Positions 36,401-49,439 of a stretch of 64,000 bases of DNA are shown piece by piece. Position 1 is the stretch's first letter. The number at the start of each line of letters is the position of its first letter. Under the pieces are notes generated by a model, which saw only the letters and a program-made list of their open reading frames with translations, was not told the origin of the DNA and searched no databases. The translations under genes were made by a program, and so were the position numbers. The stretch is from Azolla pinnata (taxonomy: Eukaryota > Streptophyta > Polypodiopsida > Salviniales > Salviniaceae), in assembly GCA_037176905.1 (NCBI GenBank), contig JBBBWG010008113.1:1245-65244 (forward strand). The letters run 5' to 3'.

Positions 36401-36992
36401 GCATTTGTCCTCCTAACTATTGCTTGTCACATCTTATAAAGGCGGTGGTCGAGAGGATAACATTAAGGGATCGTGCAGATCGCCGGTTTCAGGGAGACAG
36501 GGCCGTGCTACCTTCTTCTCAATCCAGGTTAGTACTGTTATTGTTTACAAACATCTAGAACAGTTATTTGTGCCGAGGTCCCATTTGTGGTCCTGATTGT
36601 TTGCAAGCGATATCCTCTTCAATCATGTGCTATTATTAAGAGATTCCGTCAATTCCATGGGATCCCAAGCTATGCATGTAAAGACTGACACGAGATCCCA
36701 TTTCAGTATATCCACTGACATCACGCCTCACTATGAGCGAATGGCCATCAGCGGACCTGTCTCGCCGCAAAGGTATTTTCAAGCCCCGCTTCACACGTCC
36801 CATTCGGAGATGAACCTCTTGAGACAGAACCCAGCTCCTTACAACCATGGGAACCCCCGATCGATCGATGATTACTCGAATCAGTATGGCGAAGAATCAT
36901 CGAGAAGCCGCACGGCGTTTCCAAGCAGGAGGTTCACTGGTGGGTATGGCCCAAGCCTTCCATATAGTGAACAGTATACTGTGCGAAGATAA
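27447..36992 (+). CDS. YODA-like MAP kinase kinase kinase (MEKK type)
   Basis: Ser/Thr kinase at the top of a MAPK cascade; YODA in Arabidopsis controls stomatal and embryo patterning. Exons: 27447-27786, 28381-28618, 29312-30115, 30274-30361, 31814-31876, 32852-33018, 35071-35146, 35542-35601, 35682-35792, 36008-36202, 36442-36527 and 36641-36992; all phases join, giving 859 residues. The N-terminus is disordered and rich in SP motifs (SPRRS, SPRNS, SPLSSPR). The kinase domain runs from about 440 to 705: glycine loop GSGSFGKV (448-455), K470 (AIKEV), E491, HRD 566-568, DFG 586-588 and APE 610-612, with DIWSLGCTV and PPWSQYEG as in YODA. The C-terminal tail is Ser/Arg-rich. The start MLSWLPK resembles YODA's MPWWSK. 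The sixth intron (33019-35070) is about 2 kb. All catalytic residues are present. Which MAPKKK3/4/5 or YODA branch it belongs to cannot be settled by eye. Confidence 0.93.
34028..34250. repeat. Three-copy 72-76-bp tandem repeat in an intron of the MAPKKK
   Basis: Units start GGAGAAGATAT at 34028, 34100 and 34176. They share CCAACTCCTGCTTTAG, TCTACGGATTTCTTCC and AGTCTCCATC. More diverged relatives lie just upstream (33870-34020) and downstream (to about 34320). Confidence 0.88.
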
Positions 36993-38659
36993 TGCAAGGG
37001 TCTGAAACTGTAGAGCAGTATTTGCACCTTCTATCCATAGCCAAGGGTGTAATTCATTATGTGTGTCTCGTGAATATGCACCACCAGCCCAAGGAGCTTC
37101 CTTCATATTGCTTCATCAGCAGCTTGAAGACAATTGTCATCTTCTGTTAAAACTATGATTCGGCACTGGTAATTACCCCTCCTGAATGGTTTTCAAAGGA
37201 TTCAACTCATGGAAAGAGAGACATGGAATGGCCGATTGGTAAGATAATGGGGTAGATTTGCTTTGTGCTCGGAGTCCTGCACTTCCCAAACCTTCTGGAG
37301 CTAGTTATGTAGTTGGGCCCTGGAGTTTTGATGCAGGCATATTATAGATCTGTCGAAACATCAAGAGAGTGTTGATGCCTTGGCTGATGGAAGTGAAGGA
37401 TGCCATATATGCAATGCACTACAGATGATCATCTGCTCCTCTTCATCAACGAAACCCTCAAAACCCTAGATCTGCAAGTTCCCCAGACAAGAACCATGTC
37501 TTCGCCCTCGTCACTCTGGTTGCCAATGTATCAAGCTGCCGAACTTCGTCGCTGATGAGAGTTTAGTTGTAACTATCTATTTGTATTCATAGGCAAAAAC
37601 CCCTCAAGCGTGTATCATTGTGTATTACGAATCTAAATTTTTTTGTTCCTCTTTTCTGCGTGCTCGCCCCCACGCGGTGCGTGTTTGAATGGGTTGGATT
37701 TTGTAGAATTCCATTTTAAGCTGCTCTTTATTTTACTGTAAAGCGTGCACAATGCCGTAATCGCATGGCTGCTGTTATTTACAGTTACCATTGGCATTGC
37801 ATTCGATGAGATTTCTGGAGTCCAGTGGAATGATTTCTGGAGTGTTTGAACCATACATGGGGGTTTTGTAGCTAACAGATTTTTCTTTGTTTTGGTTCCA
37901 GAGTTTGGTTTTGCTCATTTCGCAATCAGCAATGCCATGCCATTCTTTGCCAAGTGTTGCCTGCTCTTGATCTCTCTCTCATCACATGCTCTGAGCTACA
38001 GAACCTCTCTTTGTTGATCCTTTCTGTTTTGGGCATTTGTGCTCCATCTATGATGTTTGGGTTGTTTGGAATTTTGGAGATGATGATGCAAAAGCAGACT
38101 TTGGATCATTGGTAAAACAAAAAGAAAGAAAAAAGAAGAGTGTTGCAGAACATGGCTGCTGAAGATCATGTATGTTCTGTCTGTCTGTTTCCAAGACAGG
38201 ATTTCCTGGGAAGAAGAAGAAGGCTTCAACATGGCTATGGCTGATTCCACCTGCAATTGAGGTAAGTGCACTTGCTCTCTCTCTCTCTCTCTCTTTCTGT
38301 CTGCTTCAAAACATATGGAATGGAACCATGGGATCTCCATGGGCTTTCTGACCATGGGGAACCATATCTTTTTCTTGCTGATCTCTCCTGTGTCTGTTTT
38401 TTTTCTCTGTGTTTTCTCCTTTGGAAGCTTTTGAAAGCGTCCCAGGCTGAGAAGATTCTGTGCTGATCTCCCTTCATTCATGGCAGATCCTCCCCCTGTT
38501 CTTTTACTTGTCTTGGGCCTTTTGCTGTGATGATGATGATGGTGAGGATGATGGTGAAGCTTCTTCTCTGAGGAAGTTATGTGTCACCATCCTTGGGTGA
38601 AGCAGGTTAGGGTTAGGGTTAGGGTTTTGCCATTGAAACAGTGGGTGGAATTTGAAGAA
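36993..38659. other. 3' flank of the MAPKKK and intergenic DNA
   Basis: Probable 3' UTR runs to about 37620. A GTTAGGG-repeat tract at 38606-38627 again reads RVRVRV in a short open frame starting at 38579. That frame runs straight into the downstream CAT/CAC array as poly-His, so I do not call it a gene. A CT run lies at 38275-38294. Confidence 0.45.
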
Positions 38660-39185
38660 GAAGACGACCCATCACCATCACCATCATCATCACCACCATC
38701 ACACCGTCATCACCATCATCATCACCACCATCATCATCACCATCACCATCATCATCACCACCACCATCATCATCATATTGTCACCAGCACCATCACCACC
38801 ATCACCATCACCATCATCAACACCAACATCATCATCATCACCATCACCACCACCATCACCATCACACCATCATCACCATCATCATCATCATCATCACCAC
38901 CACCACCACTATCACCATGATTATCATCATCACCACCACTGCCATCACCATCAACAACAACATCATCACCGTCATCATCATCACCACCACCATCACCATC
39001 GCATCATCATAATCATCATCATCATCACCACCACCACCACCACCATCACCATCACCATCACCACCACCACCACCATCACCATCACCATCACCATCACCAT
39101 CACCATCATCATCATCACCACCACCATCACCATCATCATCCATCATCATCATCATCACAATCATCACCATCACCATAATATCATC
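38660..39185. repeat. Second CAT/CAC trinucleotide array
   Basis: About 520 bp of (CATCAC)n, (CACCAC)n and (CATCAT)n, like the array upstream of the MAPKKK gene. Frames code His, Thr/Ile or Ser/Pro runs. No splice or start signal supports translation. Confidence 0.93.
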
Positions 39186-39280
39186 AGCATCAGGAGCAGC
39201 AGCAGTAGATGAGAGCAATGGCAGGGGAAGGAGATGATGCAAATGCGGGGAATCATCTCTCCATGCATGCACATGCTGCC

Positions 39281-39336
39281 ATCTGCCATCTGCCATCTGC
39301 CATCTGCCATCTGCCATCGGCCATCTGACATCTGAA
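39281..39336. repeat. (CATCTGC)n heptamer tract
   Basis: Six to seven CCATCTG units, the last two diverged (CCATCGG, ACATCTG). Confidence 0.9.
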
Positions 39337-39349
39337 TGACGGCACATGC

Positions 39350-39850
39350 ATGCATTCATTCATCCATACATACACACATGCAATCCATACATTCAGTCGC
39401 ACGTGCACACATCCATCCATACATTCATTCGCACATGCGCACATGCATACATCCGTCCATTTAGACATTCATTCGCACATGCACACATGCATACATCCGT
39501 CCATTTATACATTCATTCACACATGCACACATGCACACATCCATCCATTTATACATTCATTCACACATGCACACATGCGCGCATGCATACATCCATCCAT
39601 TCATACATACGCACATAACATATGTTCATCGGTTGATTCGTTCATTTGTACCATACAAACATACATACATTCATTCATTCACACATGCACACATCCATCC
39701 ATTTATACATTCATTCACACATGCACACATGCGCGCATGCATACATCCATCCATTCATACATACGCACATAACATACGTTCATCGGTTGATTCGTTCATT
39801 TGTACCATACAAACATACATACATACATTCATGCATTCATACAGACTGAC
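39350..39850. repeat. ACATGCACACATCCATCC minisatellite with a 154-bp duplication
   Basis: CATTCATT, CATACATCC and CACATGCACACATG units make up the whole stretch. Within it, about 39531-39684 is duplicated at 39685-39838 with a constant offset of 154 bp. The unique-looking insert ATCGGTTGATTCGTTCATTT occurs in both copies. I noticed a single difference near 39622/39776. Confidence 0.9.
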
Positions 39851-40854
39851 TGACAAACAGACACATGGATAGATTACATATGCATGTATCGAGTGGGGTT
39901 ACTAACAACGCAAACACATGCATCTACATACATTCAATCACATTACTTGTTTTGAATGTGGAAAAAGGACCAGCCAAGAGACACCTTTGAAGACAGGGGA
40001 GCATGCCGATCGCCGACTGAAATGAAGTCTGGGGCCGATCCAAACCCATGGTAATAATAACAATAATAACCATCGAACGAACTGTGCTTTCGCAAGCTGC
40101 GAAACCGCGATCGAGAGAAACGATTTCGAGCATTCGAAGAGATCGCGAGATCACCAAACAGTGTGTTCCAAGACCAGAAGAAGGAGCGGTAAATCCAGAA
40201 GCTTGCGAATGTTACGTTCGCTTGGTAATAACATACACCGACTCGAATCTCCTTCCTTTCATCGCTTTTCGCTCATGATCCGTGCAAAACTCCAGACAAG
40301 CACAACACACATCTATCCATCTAATCTAATCCACGCATGCATGCGGCGGGGATCGTTGCGCAAGACATCGTGCATGCACATATGCATTCATTTGCATTGT
40401 GGTTGCTATTTTTGCATGCATAACACACATGCATGTTGCACTTGACAGGGGGATCGCGACATGAGACGAGTAAAACGCGGGATTGTACGGGATTTGATTC
40501 TGGTTCTTGAATCAGTACACATCCCTTGCCCTTTGGTTTTTTTTCTTTTGTTTTTGTTTGTTTTTTTGGCCCTTCCATTAACTTGTTCAATGTAGAATTT
40601 TCTTCACAAGAGGTGCTTATATAAATGGCACTCCACAGATCTCCAAAGCACATAACACTACTACTACTACTACTACTACTTCTACTACACACAATCACAC
40701 TTTCCCTTCTTCCTTTTGCCTCTTCACATGGAAGTAAAAAATGAGCTACATAGAGAGCCATTCATTCAATTGCTCCTCTTTGCAAAATACGATTTTATCG
40801 ACCGATATTAGATCCAATTTGTGGCTTCAATCGATTGATTCGTGCCCTCATTAA
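39851..40854. other. Intergenic, no gene seen
   Basis: Contains a (CTA)n run at about 40659-40689 and CATGCATG words near 40335-40440. Open frames are short and unrecognised. Confidence 0.45.
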
Positions 40855-41285
40855 ATTAGTAGAGCTCGAAACCTGTTGTACCGTTGGTTTTGGTCTTATA
40901 GCTAATATTTGAGCTTCGAAGGGCGATAATCAAATCTATCTATATCTATTCCATCTATCTATCTATCTATCTATCTATCCATCTCTTCTTGTAGACGATG
41001 TTATTCCGCAGTTCTCGATGGTAATCTACACCATGTATGTATCCCCGATTAAACCTGCGTAGGGCTCGAGCCGGTGTATTCCGTATCATTTAGTAGGGCT
41101 TGAATCTGCGTATCGTGTTTCTAGGTCTCACAGCTCATATTCGACCTTCGAAGACGATAATGAAATCTATCTATCTATCGATCGATCGATCGATCTACCT
41201 ATCTATCTCTTCTTGTAGACGATGTTACTCTGTATTCTCGATAAATAATCCACACATGTATATATACATATATGTATATGTAATG
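40855..41285. repeat. Diverged tandem duplication of about 225-235 bp carrying (ATCT)n
   Basis: Both copies run through TAG-GGCTTGAA or TAGAGCTCGAA, then CTTCGAAG, CGATAAT, an (ATCT)n or (GATC)n array, TCTTCTTGTAGACGATGTTA and TTCTCGAT. The GTAGACGATG word lies at 40991 and 41215, an offset of 224 bp. Confidence 0.8.
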
Positions 41286-41317
41286 CACATGGCATTGGCG
41301 ATCGCCGTCTCAAGAAC

Positions 41318-41513
41318 CTCCATAGGCTCCGAGTTTGCCAACAAACACGGCCGCCAAAGTGTCCATGGCATTCTGTCCACCTTTACCTTCTTCTAAAACC
41401 ATTCTTGGTCAAGCCCATCAGGCTTGTCCACAGAACAAAGTCTAATGGTGCTAAAGGTGGATGGGATGCCAAACCACACTTTGGCGGGTTTTTTGGCGGC
41501 CTCGAGCCTATAT
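41318..41513. other. Long imperfect fold-back (possible hairpin RNA locus)
   Basis: The left arm from about 41318 pairs with a right arm ending about 41513. The best part is CCGCCAAAGTGT…GGCAT…TCCACCTTTA against TAAAGGTGGA…ATGCC…ACACTTTGGCGG. Outer pairing CATAGGCTC/GAGCCTATA and an apical stem AAGCC-CATCA-GGCTT continue it, so nearly the whole 196 bp folds. The arms differ by small bulges. It could be a MIRNA-type precursor, a small-RNA-producing inverted repeat or a decayed foldback element. I recognise no known miRNA in it. Confidence 0.5.
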
Positions 41514-41840
41514 ATTACGATCTACTTTGGCAGGTTTTTCTTTTTCTTTTTGTCTATATCTCCTTCAAAATGCTTACTTCGATCCGATTGCTTCGCTTCG
41601 CCAACTATAGTTCATCCTCCCAGGTAAAAAAAATTTGGAGAAGGTTCGCCCCGCCTCCAAGCTTTTCTAACTGTATGTACTTCATCGTCACTAAACGTAT
41701 GTCGAAAGTGTGGAATATTGTCCTAAGAAGACGCTAACATATCTTTCTTTCTCTCTTTCGTTCGTTCTTTGTCATGCATTACATCTCTGATGCTATCTAT
41801 GATTGTTTAAAAGCATTTATATCATTATTATTATGGCGAT

Positions 41841-41920
41841 ATACATTGGCGCATGTTGTTCTAATGGTAAAAGGTTTGACACATATACAAGGTTGCGGGT
41901 TTGAAATGACAATATACATT
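41841..41920 (+). mobile_element. Possible tRNA-derived SINE head
   Basis: GTTCTAATGGTAAAAGG resembles a tRNA A-box region, and GGTTGCGGGTTTGAAAT, about 30 bp on, resembles a degenerate B box (GGTTCGAANCC). The spacing fits a tRNA-like head. No tail or target-site duplication was identified. Confidence 0.3.
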
Positions 41921-44175
41921 CTAATGTCTACTCTTGATACATGTGTCGAACCTTTAACTATTTTTACGATGATCGAATTAAATACGTAATTTTAATGTTT
42001 ACTGACATGTATCCCTGCCTTGACAGATTTGTAAGAGCTTGTGGCTAGAGTTGGTTGAGATTGTCTTTGTGCCCATCCCAAAGTACAACTAAACTGGACT
42101 AAATGTAACCACATTAGCATGATTTTCGCCCTAATTGTAAGGTAGTCTGTACAATATAACACACTCTTCCACATTCTATTTGTAGCTCGATCATCGTTTA
42201 CCTGCTAATGTGATCAAACTAGATCCAAATCATCAGCTCCATTGTTTTCATCTTGTCAATCAAAGCTGCGGATGCATACACTGCTGGAAATTGTGATCAC
42301 CCAACGGCCACATCTTATACTGCACTTTGATTTCATGGTGTATAATCCTGGATTTACACATCATGTTCGCTGATCTTCCATTTTTCATGCCTATCAACGG
42401 AAGCTTCAATCTCAGAAAATTTGTACATTTGCCTCGGAGAACAGAAGCCATTGCTAAAAACTGGTCTTTTGACGCAAATTCCGAGGGGCATCATTTCTGT
42501 AAGAGAATAAATTTCTCATCCATCCATGGCTGCCCACCATCTCCACATATCTTCTCTGAAATTAGATCTTTCCTTCTACAATCAGAGAAGAAGGTTTCAT
42601 TTGGCGCATACTTTGGCAACGGAGATCAAATCTCTTTTGGACTCTCTGCTTCAAAGACAATTTTCTGCACCAGTACCTGGTTTTTCTCAGTTGCATTGTA
42701 ACAGAAACCCTCTCATAGGGACACACCAGTATTGGCAACAATAGTGAGACCACATATATATATATATATCTATATAGAAAGCATATCAGCCATTACCAGG
42801 TTGCATAGATTATCACTTGATAGTGCTCAATATGATGTGAGCTTGCTAACTGTTTTCCCTTTTGCTTCAAATTGAAGACCCATGTTCTGAAGAAAAGGTG
42901 TCCTTTGAATTTGGGTGTCTTTGGAAAACAAAAAACTGATACCTGTCAACAGGGACAGCTCCGCACACTGTTCATTCCAGTTGAGATCCAGCAGGTTAAC
43001 ATAGGCTCTCTACGCTTGCTCATCAGGATCAAACTTGAACACTGCGCTTCATCCTGTGTACCAGTGCCATTTCAAACAAATAATGGAGTAAACGAAGATG
43101 GATGAGAGATTAGCAGAGCTCTTCTGCACCACATTAAACATTCCTGAAACCGGTACCAAGAACCAATGTTGACCATGTCCAACGCTAAGCACAGTCGGAT
43201 ACTCAAACAGGAGTCGGAATTTCTATGAAAGAAAAGGGGATATCCTCGTAACTTCTAAATCCAAATCCAAGGTTGGGCTTAATCCAAGTCTGATCCATTC
43301 TTTTTATATATGATATACAAGGTAGCAAAATATAAGTTTACTGTATTTCCTGACTAGGAACTTGTTGATCAATCTCTTCCTTTTGAAACGCTTCCACCTT
43401 AAAGCTTAAAAACTTACATCTTCCTCATTGATCATGATACAAAAACACTCGACAACCACAATTTCTGCTTGTATTTCTTCATAAAATCAGTCACAACATC
43501 TATACAACGATGCTAATAACTCGAGCAAAGTTTTGAAATGTAGCATAAACATGATCAACAAATACTTTACTTGCGATAAGGCCAGCATTCACTGGGCACA
43601 ATCTTGGATAAATAAAAACATATATATGCATGTAGCAAATGAATGTACACATACATGTGTTTTGATAAATTTTTCTTTTAATTTCTGGTACAAGGAACGA
43701 TAGTAGGAAAGTTTAGGTATCACACCCTGATGATTCTGAACAGAGACATGCAAACCACGAAACTGACCATTTCTGATTCCATTCAGCAGAATGCAAACTT
43801 AACTTATATGCCATTCAGTAGAGTGAATTCAAACAAACATTATTGAACATGAGTTCGTGTCAGAATGCAACAAACCACTCTAATGTAAAGGGTGATCAAC
43901 AGACACACACAGACCATAAAAAAATGAAACATGCTCATACAGACCCTTTCTGATTCCTAATATACAAACAAAACGCCAGGAAGAATAATCATCAAAGCGA
44001 ATGCCAAAGATAGCAATGAAAACTATTGAAGGAAAACTCATTACAGAAAGCCTAAAATCCAACCTAAAAATGAGAGCAGATCATATGCAGTTTGTGCCTA
44101 CAATATCCTCTCCAAAATAGATATTATCAGAAGAAGTAAAAGCAAACAAGATAAAATATACATACACAAATGGCT
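41921..44175. other. Intergenic, no gene recognised
   Basis: Open frames at 42327-42701 and 42526-42744 resemble no family I know. A (TA)n run lies at about 42754-42775. The last few hundred bases (to 44175) are probably 3' UTR of the minus-strand KH gene. Confidence 0.45.
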
Positions 44176-46489
44176 TCAGTAACGATATTGCCCTGCATCA
44201 TAACCTTGATTCCTGGAATGAGAGATGGGAGCATCATAACTGGAGCTTCTGAAAGAATGTGAAGGATTGTGATAACCCCCTTCATCTCGAAAAGAACCAT
44301 AGCCTCCTGCTGTTGTACTCACTCCATCGTTCCTATCCACGAAGTTTCCATAGCCATGCTTGTCTCGGTTATTAGTACCAAAGCCACCAGAAGCGTCATA
44401 GTCGTAATATTTTGGTGCTGAGTGTGACGGAGCCACTGGCTGATACTGCTGGTATTTTTGCTGCCTGAATTGTGTCTCTTGCCTCAAAAACTCCTCTCGA
44501 CGTTTTCCCTGCTGGGATCGAAGCGTAACCATCTTCTGTTGGTATTGCTCTTGGATCTCTCTCATGGCCTACAAGAAGTTAAGAATCAAGAAGAACCGTT
44601 AGAAAAACCATAAACCTACAAAGGTGTTCTTATTGTCATAAAGCTTCATACCTCACGATGCCTTGCATTTTCCTTGTCTTCAGCATCATTTAACTCCTTG
44701 GTTAACTGCATTGTCTCTTGTACAAACTTATGCTCAAGAGTTTCAATACTCAAGGTTGCTGACTGCTGATCAGTGTAGCCTGCATCCACCTCTGCAATGC
44801 GATCTTCCCCTATAACATCCAAAGTCCACGCATTTTAGAGCTCGGCCTATCTAGAAGAAGGGCGAACCATACAGCACTATTATCTGAAGTTGGTATAAAG
44901 CATAAAACAGTATTACCAGTTCAAACCACAAAATCATGTCTATAAAGGAACTGTAAATAAAATCTGCAGAATATATAAATACCTCCTTTATGCCCATAAG
45001 GTGCCATCATAAAGGAACCATTTTGGTTTCCACTCTCCCATTGCCGCCTGGAATCAACTTGATTCATCTGCTCCATGCTAACAGGTTGACCATCTCCATA
45101 ATAAGGTAGATCTTGACTCAGATATGACTGCTCGTGAAGTGATGATTGGTTAGGCATGCGCTGAATTTGTGCACTTGCCCCCCCACGGTTATGAGAACCC
45201 TGTAATCGTTGCGAAGCTTGCGGCTTCCTTTCCTGTTGCACTTGATCAAGTAATTTCTTCACAGCATCGATAGCTTTTCCAACCATGGCCCGACTGCTGC
45301 CTGAAATTCGAACAAAAAAACCAGCACTTCCAGATGCGGAATTGTCCTCTACTTTTAATCGACATCCTGTATCCTTTTCTATTCCTTGTATAACCGAGCC
45401 ACCAGTTCCAATAATCCTTGGTTTTAATCTCCTATCCTTCACTGGAAATTTTTCCACAATCTCCCTTGGCTGCTTAAGGTTTGCACCCAAGGTTGACGGA
45501 CAACCCTGCACATAAACCAATTTAACATGATCAGAAGTGAACTAAATAAACAAATACTAGAGTGAAACAATCACGGGTGAAATCATAAAAATATCATAAC
45601 TTGTATACGTATATTTATTTTCTTAATGAGAACCATCAACATAATGCCGATAAGTTCTGTTTCCAATCACGGGTGAAAAGCATAATGGGTGAAAAGCATA
45701 ATGGGTGGTAGAACATAATGATGCTGACTTGTATCCATTTGTCTGGTGAAATATATTCTCACAAGCTTTCCATTTGCAGGATGATACAGAGCCACTACAC
45801 AAATACATCTTTGCTGCACATTTTGTAGCAATAATCCCATTAAGCAACACAATTCGTATAATAGGCGACACAATTGCTGAATATTCATATAGGTGGTCAT
45901 AAACTTCCAAGTACACAGCATCGATAGCATACAACAAGGACAATTCCCGTAAGAGATCCCGACAGTTAAGAAGCTTGAACCTTTTGTTAACCTTGTGACT
46001 AAACCTTGATAGTTGTCCATACATGTTCTATTTACACATTCTCCGCATCCAGCATGGATCTCGTGCATGCCCTTTCTAACAGTTCTCATATACCGACTAT
46101 GATGAAAGCAACCACAAGCAGTTTGGAGTTCAGTGATTACCTGGGAGTTTTTAACATGAACATACCTGAGAAAAATGGCCATACTCGCCGCATATGCGAC
46201 AAATGAGCTCCTCTTCTTTCTTTTTCTTCCAATTTCTCTCAATGGCTTTGGCTTTGGACTCCCATACTTTAGCTTCCCTACTCGTGAAATCAGTAGGGAC
46301 TGCATTAGGATCTGGTGGGGATTCATCCTCATCAGGTTCACCGATACTTGCGTCTGTCATTGACCTCTTTTTTACACTAGAGTTATCGCGAGGCATTTCA
46401 TTGGTTGACTTTATGGGACCCGTATACCCTTGCCCATAAACCTCTTTAAACCACTCCTCATCTCTTTCATCGTCATTAGGCTCACCCAT
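44176..46489 (-). CDS. Zinc-knuckle plus KH-domain RNA-binding protein
   Basis: Predicted RNA-binding protein. Minus-strand exons: 46489-46166, 45505-44983, 44809-44652 and 44568-44176; GT-AG junctions and phases join, giving 465 residues. The acidic N-terminus has EEWFKEVYG near residue 10. A CCHC zinc knuckle follows (C97, C100, H105, C110; CX2CX4HX4C), its last Cys encoded in exon 2. The KH domain comes next (about 120-190) with its GXXG loop GTGG at 141-144 and IEKDTGCRLKV. Then come a Gln-rich linker, a charged probable coiled coil (exon 3 and start of exon 4: VQETMQLTKELNDAEDKEN, EIQEQYQQKM), and a Gly/Tyr/Ser-rich tail ending GQYRY. Splicing factor SF1 has KH before its knuckles, so this is a different arrangement; Arabidopsis zinc-knuckle proteins such as At4g19190 may be relatives. 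The start is ATGGGTGAGCC; an upstream TTG is not used. Confidence 0.88.
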
Positions 46490-47860
46490 TGTCAACAGAA
46501 AGACTTAGGGCAGAAAACTTGTCTTTTTTACTCACTAATTGGAGTTGAATGTTATCGGAAGCAAGAGAGAGAACCCCTCACTACTTTCACCACATTTCTG
46601 TCAAAGGTTTTACTATAGAGCAAACAAGATGATGTTACCCAAGATGGTAAGGATTCGTTTGAAAAATCAATCACACGAGCTTTCTGCCATCAATCATAGC
46701 TATTTACTTACCTTATGTGACCTTCCTAAGCGCTTAGCTTAGCTTAGCAGCCTCAAATCCAATAATTGGTTGCACACCTGAACCACAAAGCAATAAGGCT
46801 TGCTTTCATGGAGGTACTTGAACTTCAACTGAGAAAGCATCTTTAAATATAGAAAGTTGAAACAAGTTTTCTCTGCATATACACTACAGGATGCATTGCC
46901 ATCCGATATTCAGGAAATTTTCCATTATCAAACAACTTAAGCTTCCTTCACAGGTATGAAAAATTGGGCCAATGAGAGTAAACGTCAGTATTGGAAACAC
47001 TGCAAATCAGTATCCAATGTCAAAGATACCTGGTTTCGCAACAAGCTAGGCATCCTTCTTGTATACAAATAATAGGTCATTTCGATACAATGACATAAGC
47101 ACATTGCAGAGCTTAACCAAAAATACAGCTTTATACTAGAATGCATCAGTATTCGAAGTTAAAGAATGTTTAGCCTTGTTGATCTTGCTGAGTTACCTCG
47201 CCTTGCATCAAATAACAATTCAGTATGATGAACGAAACCAACTTTATGTCAGAAATTAGAGGTAAAAGAAGTCAATTCAAATCGGACACGTGTATATGCA
47301 GAGCACTCACTTACATTCGACAAGTTAGTAGTTTTATAGATTACTCTCTGATAAGTTACATTTCTAGATGTTTCAAGGAAAAGGATGATTTTGGCGACAC
47401 AATTTGAGAGTTTGATGTATTGTCGAACAGTATCAGTAATGCCTCAGAATCATGGGGGACCACTCAAACAGATCTGATAAAGACTGAATCCCCGAGCAAG
47501 TCCCCGGACAAGGCGTAGACCATAAAAAACCTGAGTAAACACTAGAATTTCCGAAAACCTCTAGAAACGCCAGCAGCAAACTCATAAATCTGACTAGACC
47601 CTCGGCCATTAAGGCCAAGTCCGAGCTCGAGAAAGCTCTGCACAGCCCCTAAAGATGCCAGAAAAGGCCTGAAAAGCTTCGGTCAAATCTAGAGAACGTG
47701 CAGTAAATCCTGGAAGCGTCAGCAAAAACCTTGAGAGGGAACGGGGCAGTCGGGGAATGCAAAAAAAAAAGGGAAAGCTTTTGGTTTCCCGCGGGGCCAA
47801 AACGAAAGAGATAGGGAAAGGGGGGGGGAATAGGGAAGCGCACAAAACAGAGAGGGAGAT
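46490..47860. other. Upstream flank of the KH gene
   Basis: No further coding exon was recognised. It may include a 5' leader intron of the KH gene, but no acceptor was assigned. Confidence 0.4.
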
Positions 47861-48799
<939 letters not shown>

Positions 48800-49385
48800 T
48801 TTTTTTTCCACGAATATATGTTTTATTAAAACAAAACAGCAATACAAAATAGCCTTGCCGTCAAAACTACTCAAAAGTATCGATGTGGCAAGGGCAACCT
48901 TTTGAGGTGCTCCAATACAAAATGATATGAATATAACTCATTTTGGGACAAAGTTCCCATATAACATAACCATGAGAATCGCCGAATTAACTTGCCTCTT
49001 ATCTTACATTAACGTTGAGCTACTCCAGAAAGTCTACCAAGTAAGAAATCATTCCTCAAGCTCATGTTATACCACATACCCAAGTACCTCGAACAACCAA
49101 ACACAACCATATATACCGGGTTTGGTGAAACTCTATCACCTTTGTTGAAAAACCCATTGAAAAGGTCACAAAACCTTTCCAGTTAACGACCCTCGAAACT
49201 GTGATATAACTATCCATATATCTTTGGCAATGTGACAAGATATAAATTTGCGTCTAGCATTTTTATCAATTGCTGTACAAAATGCACACGTAATAGCACT
49301 AGAGATGTGCCAATGTTTTAAAGCGACAGTGAAAGGCAAACCACCAACCACGGCATGCCAAAGGAAACGCCTTTGCACAAAAACG
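48800..49385 (-). mobile_element. 5'-truncated LINE fragment with zf-RVT domain and poly(A) end
   Basis: The minus-strand frame 49378-49166 reads FLWHAVVGGLPFTVALKHW…CAFCTAIDK…CHIAKDIWIVI. This is the zinc-binding domain at the C-terminus of plant LINE reverse transcriptases (zf-RVT: FLW…LPT…CxxC…C…A.DIW). About 350 bp of apparent 3' UTR follows, ending in a run of T on the plus strand at 48799-48808, that is, a poly(A) tail on the element's own strand. The 5' end stops abruptly near 49385, as in typical 5'-truncated LINE copies. CT-rich flanks on both sides prevent a safe target-site duplication call. Confidence 0.75.
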
Positions 49386-49439
49386 GAAGATCGGATTTAC
49401 TTCTCTTCCTCTCCCCTCTTTCTCCATCTCCTTCTCCTT

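Noticed and set aside
38579-39212. Possible His-rich gene starting at 38579 with RVRVRV
   Set aside because: The frame is a telomere-like tract running into a CAT/CAC microsatellite, with no conserved domain.
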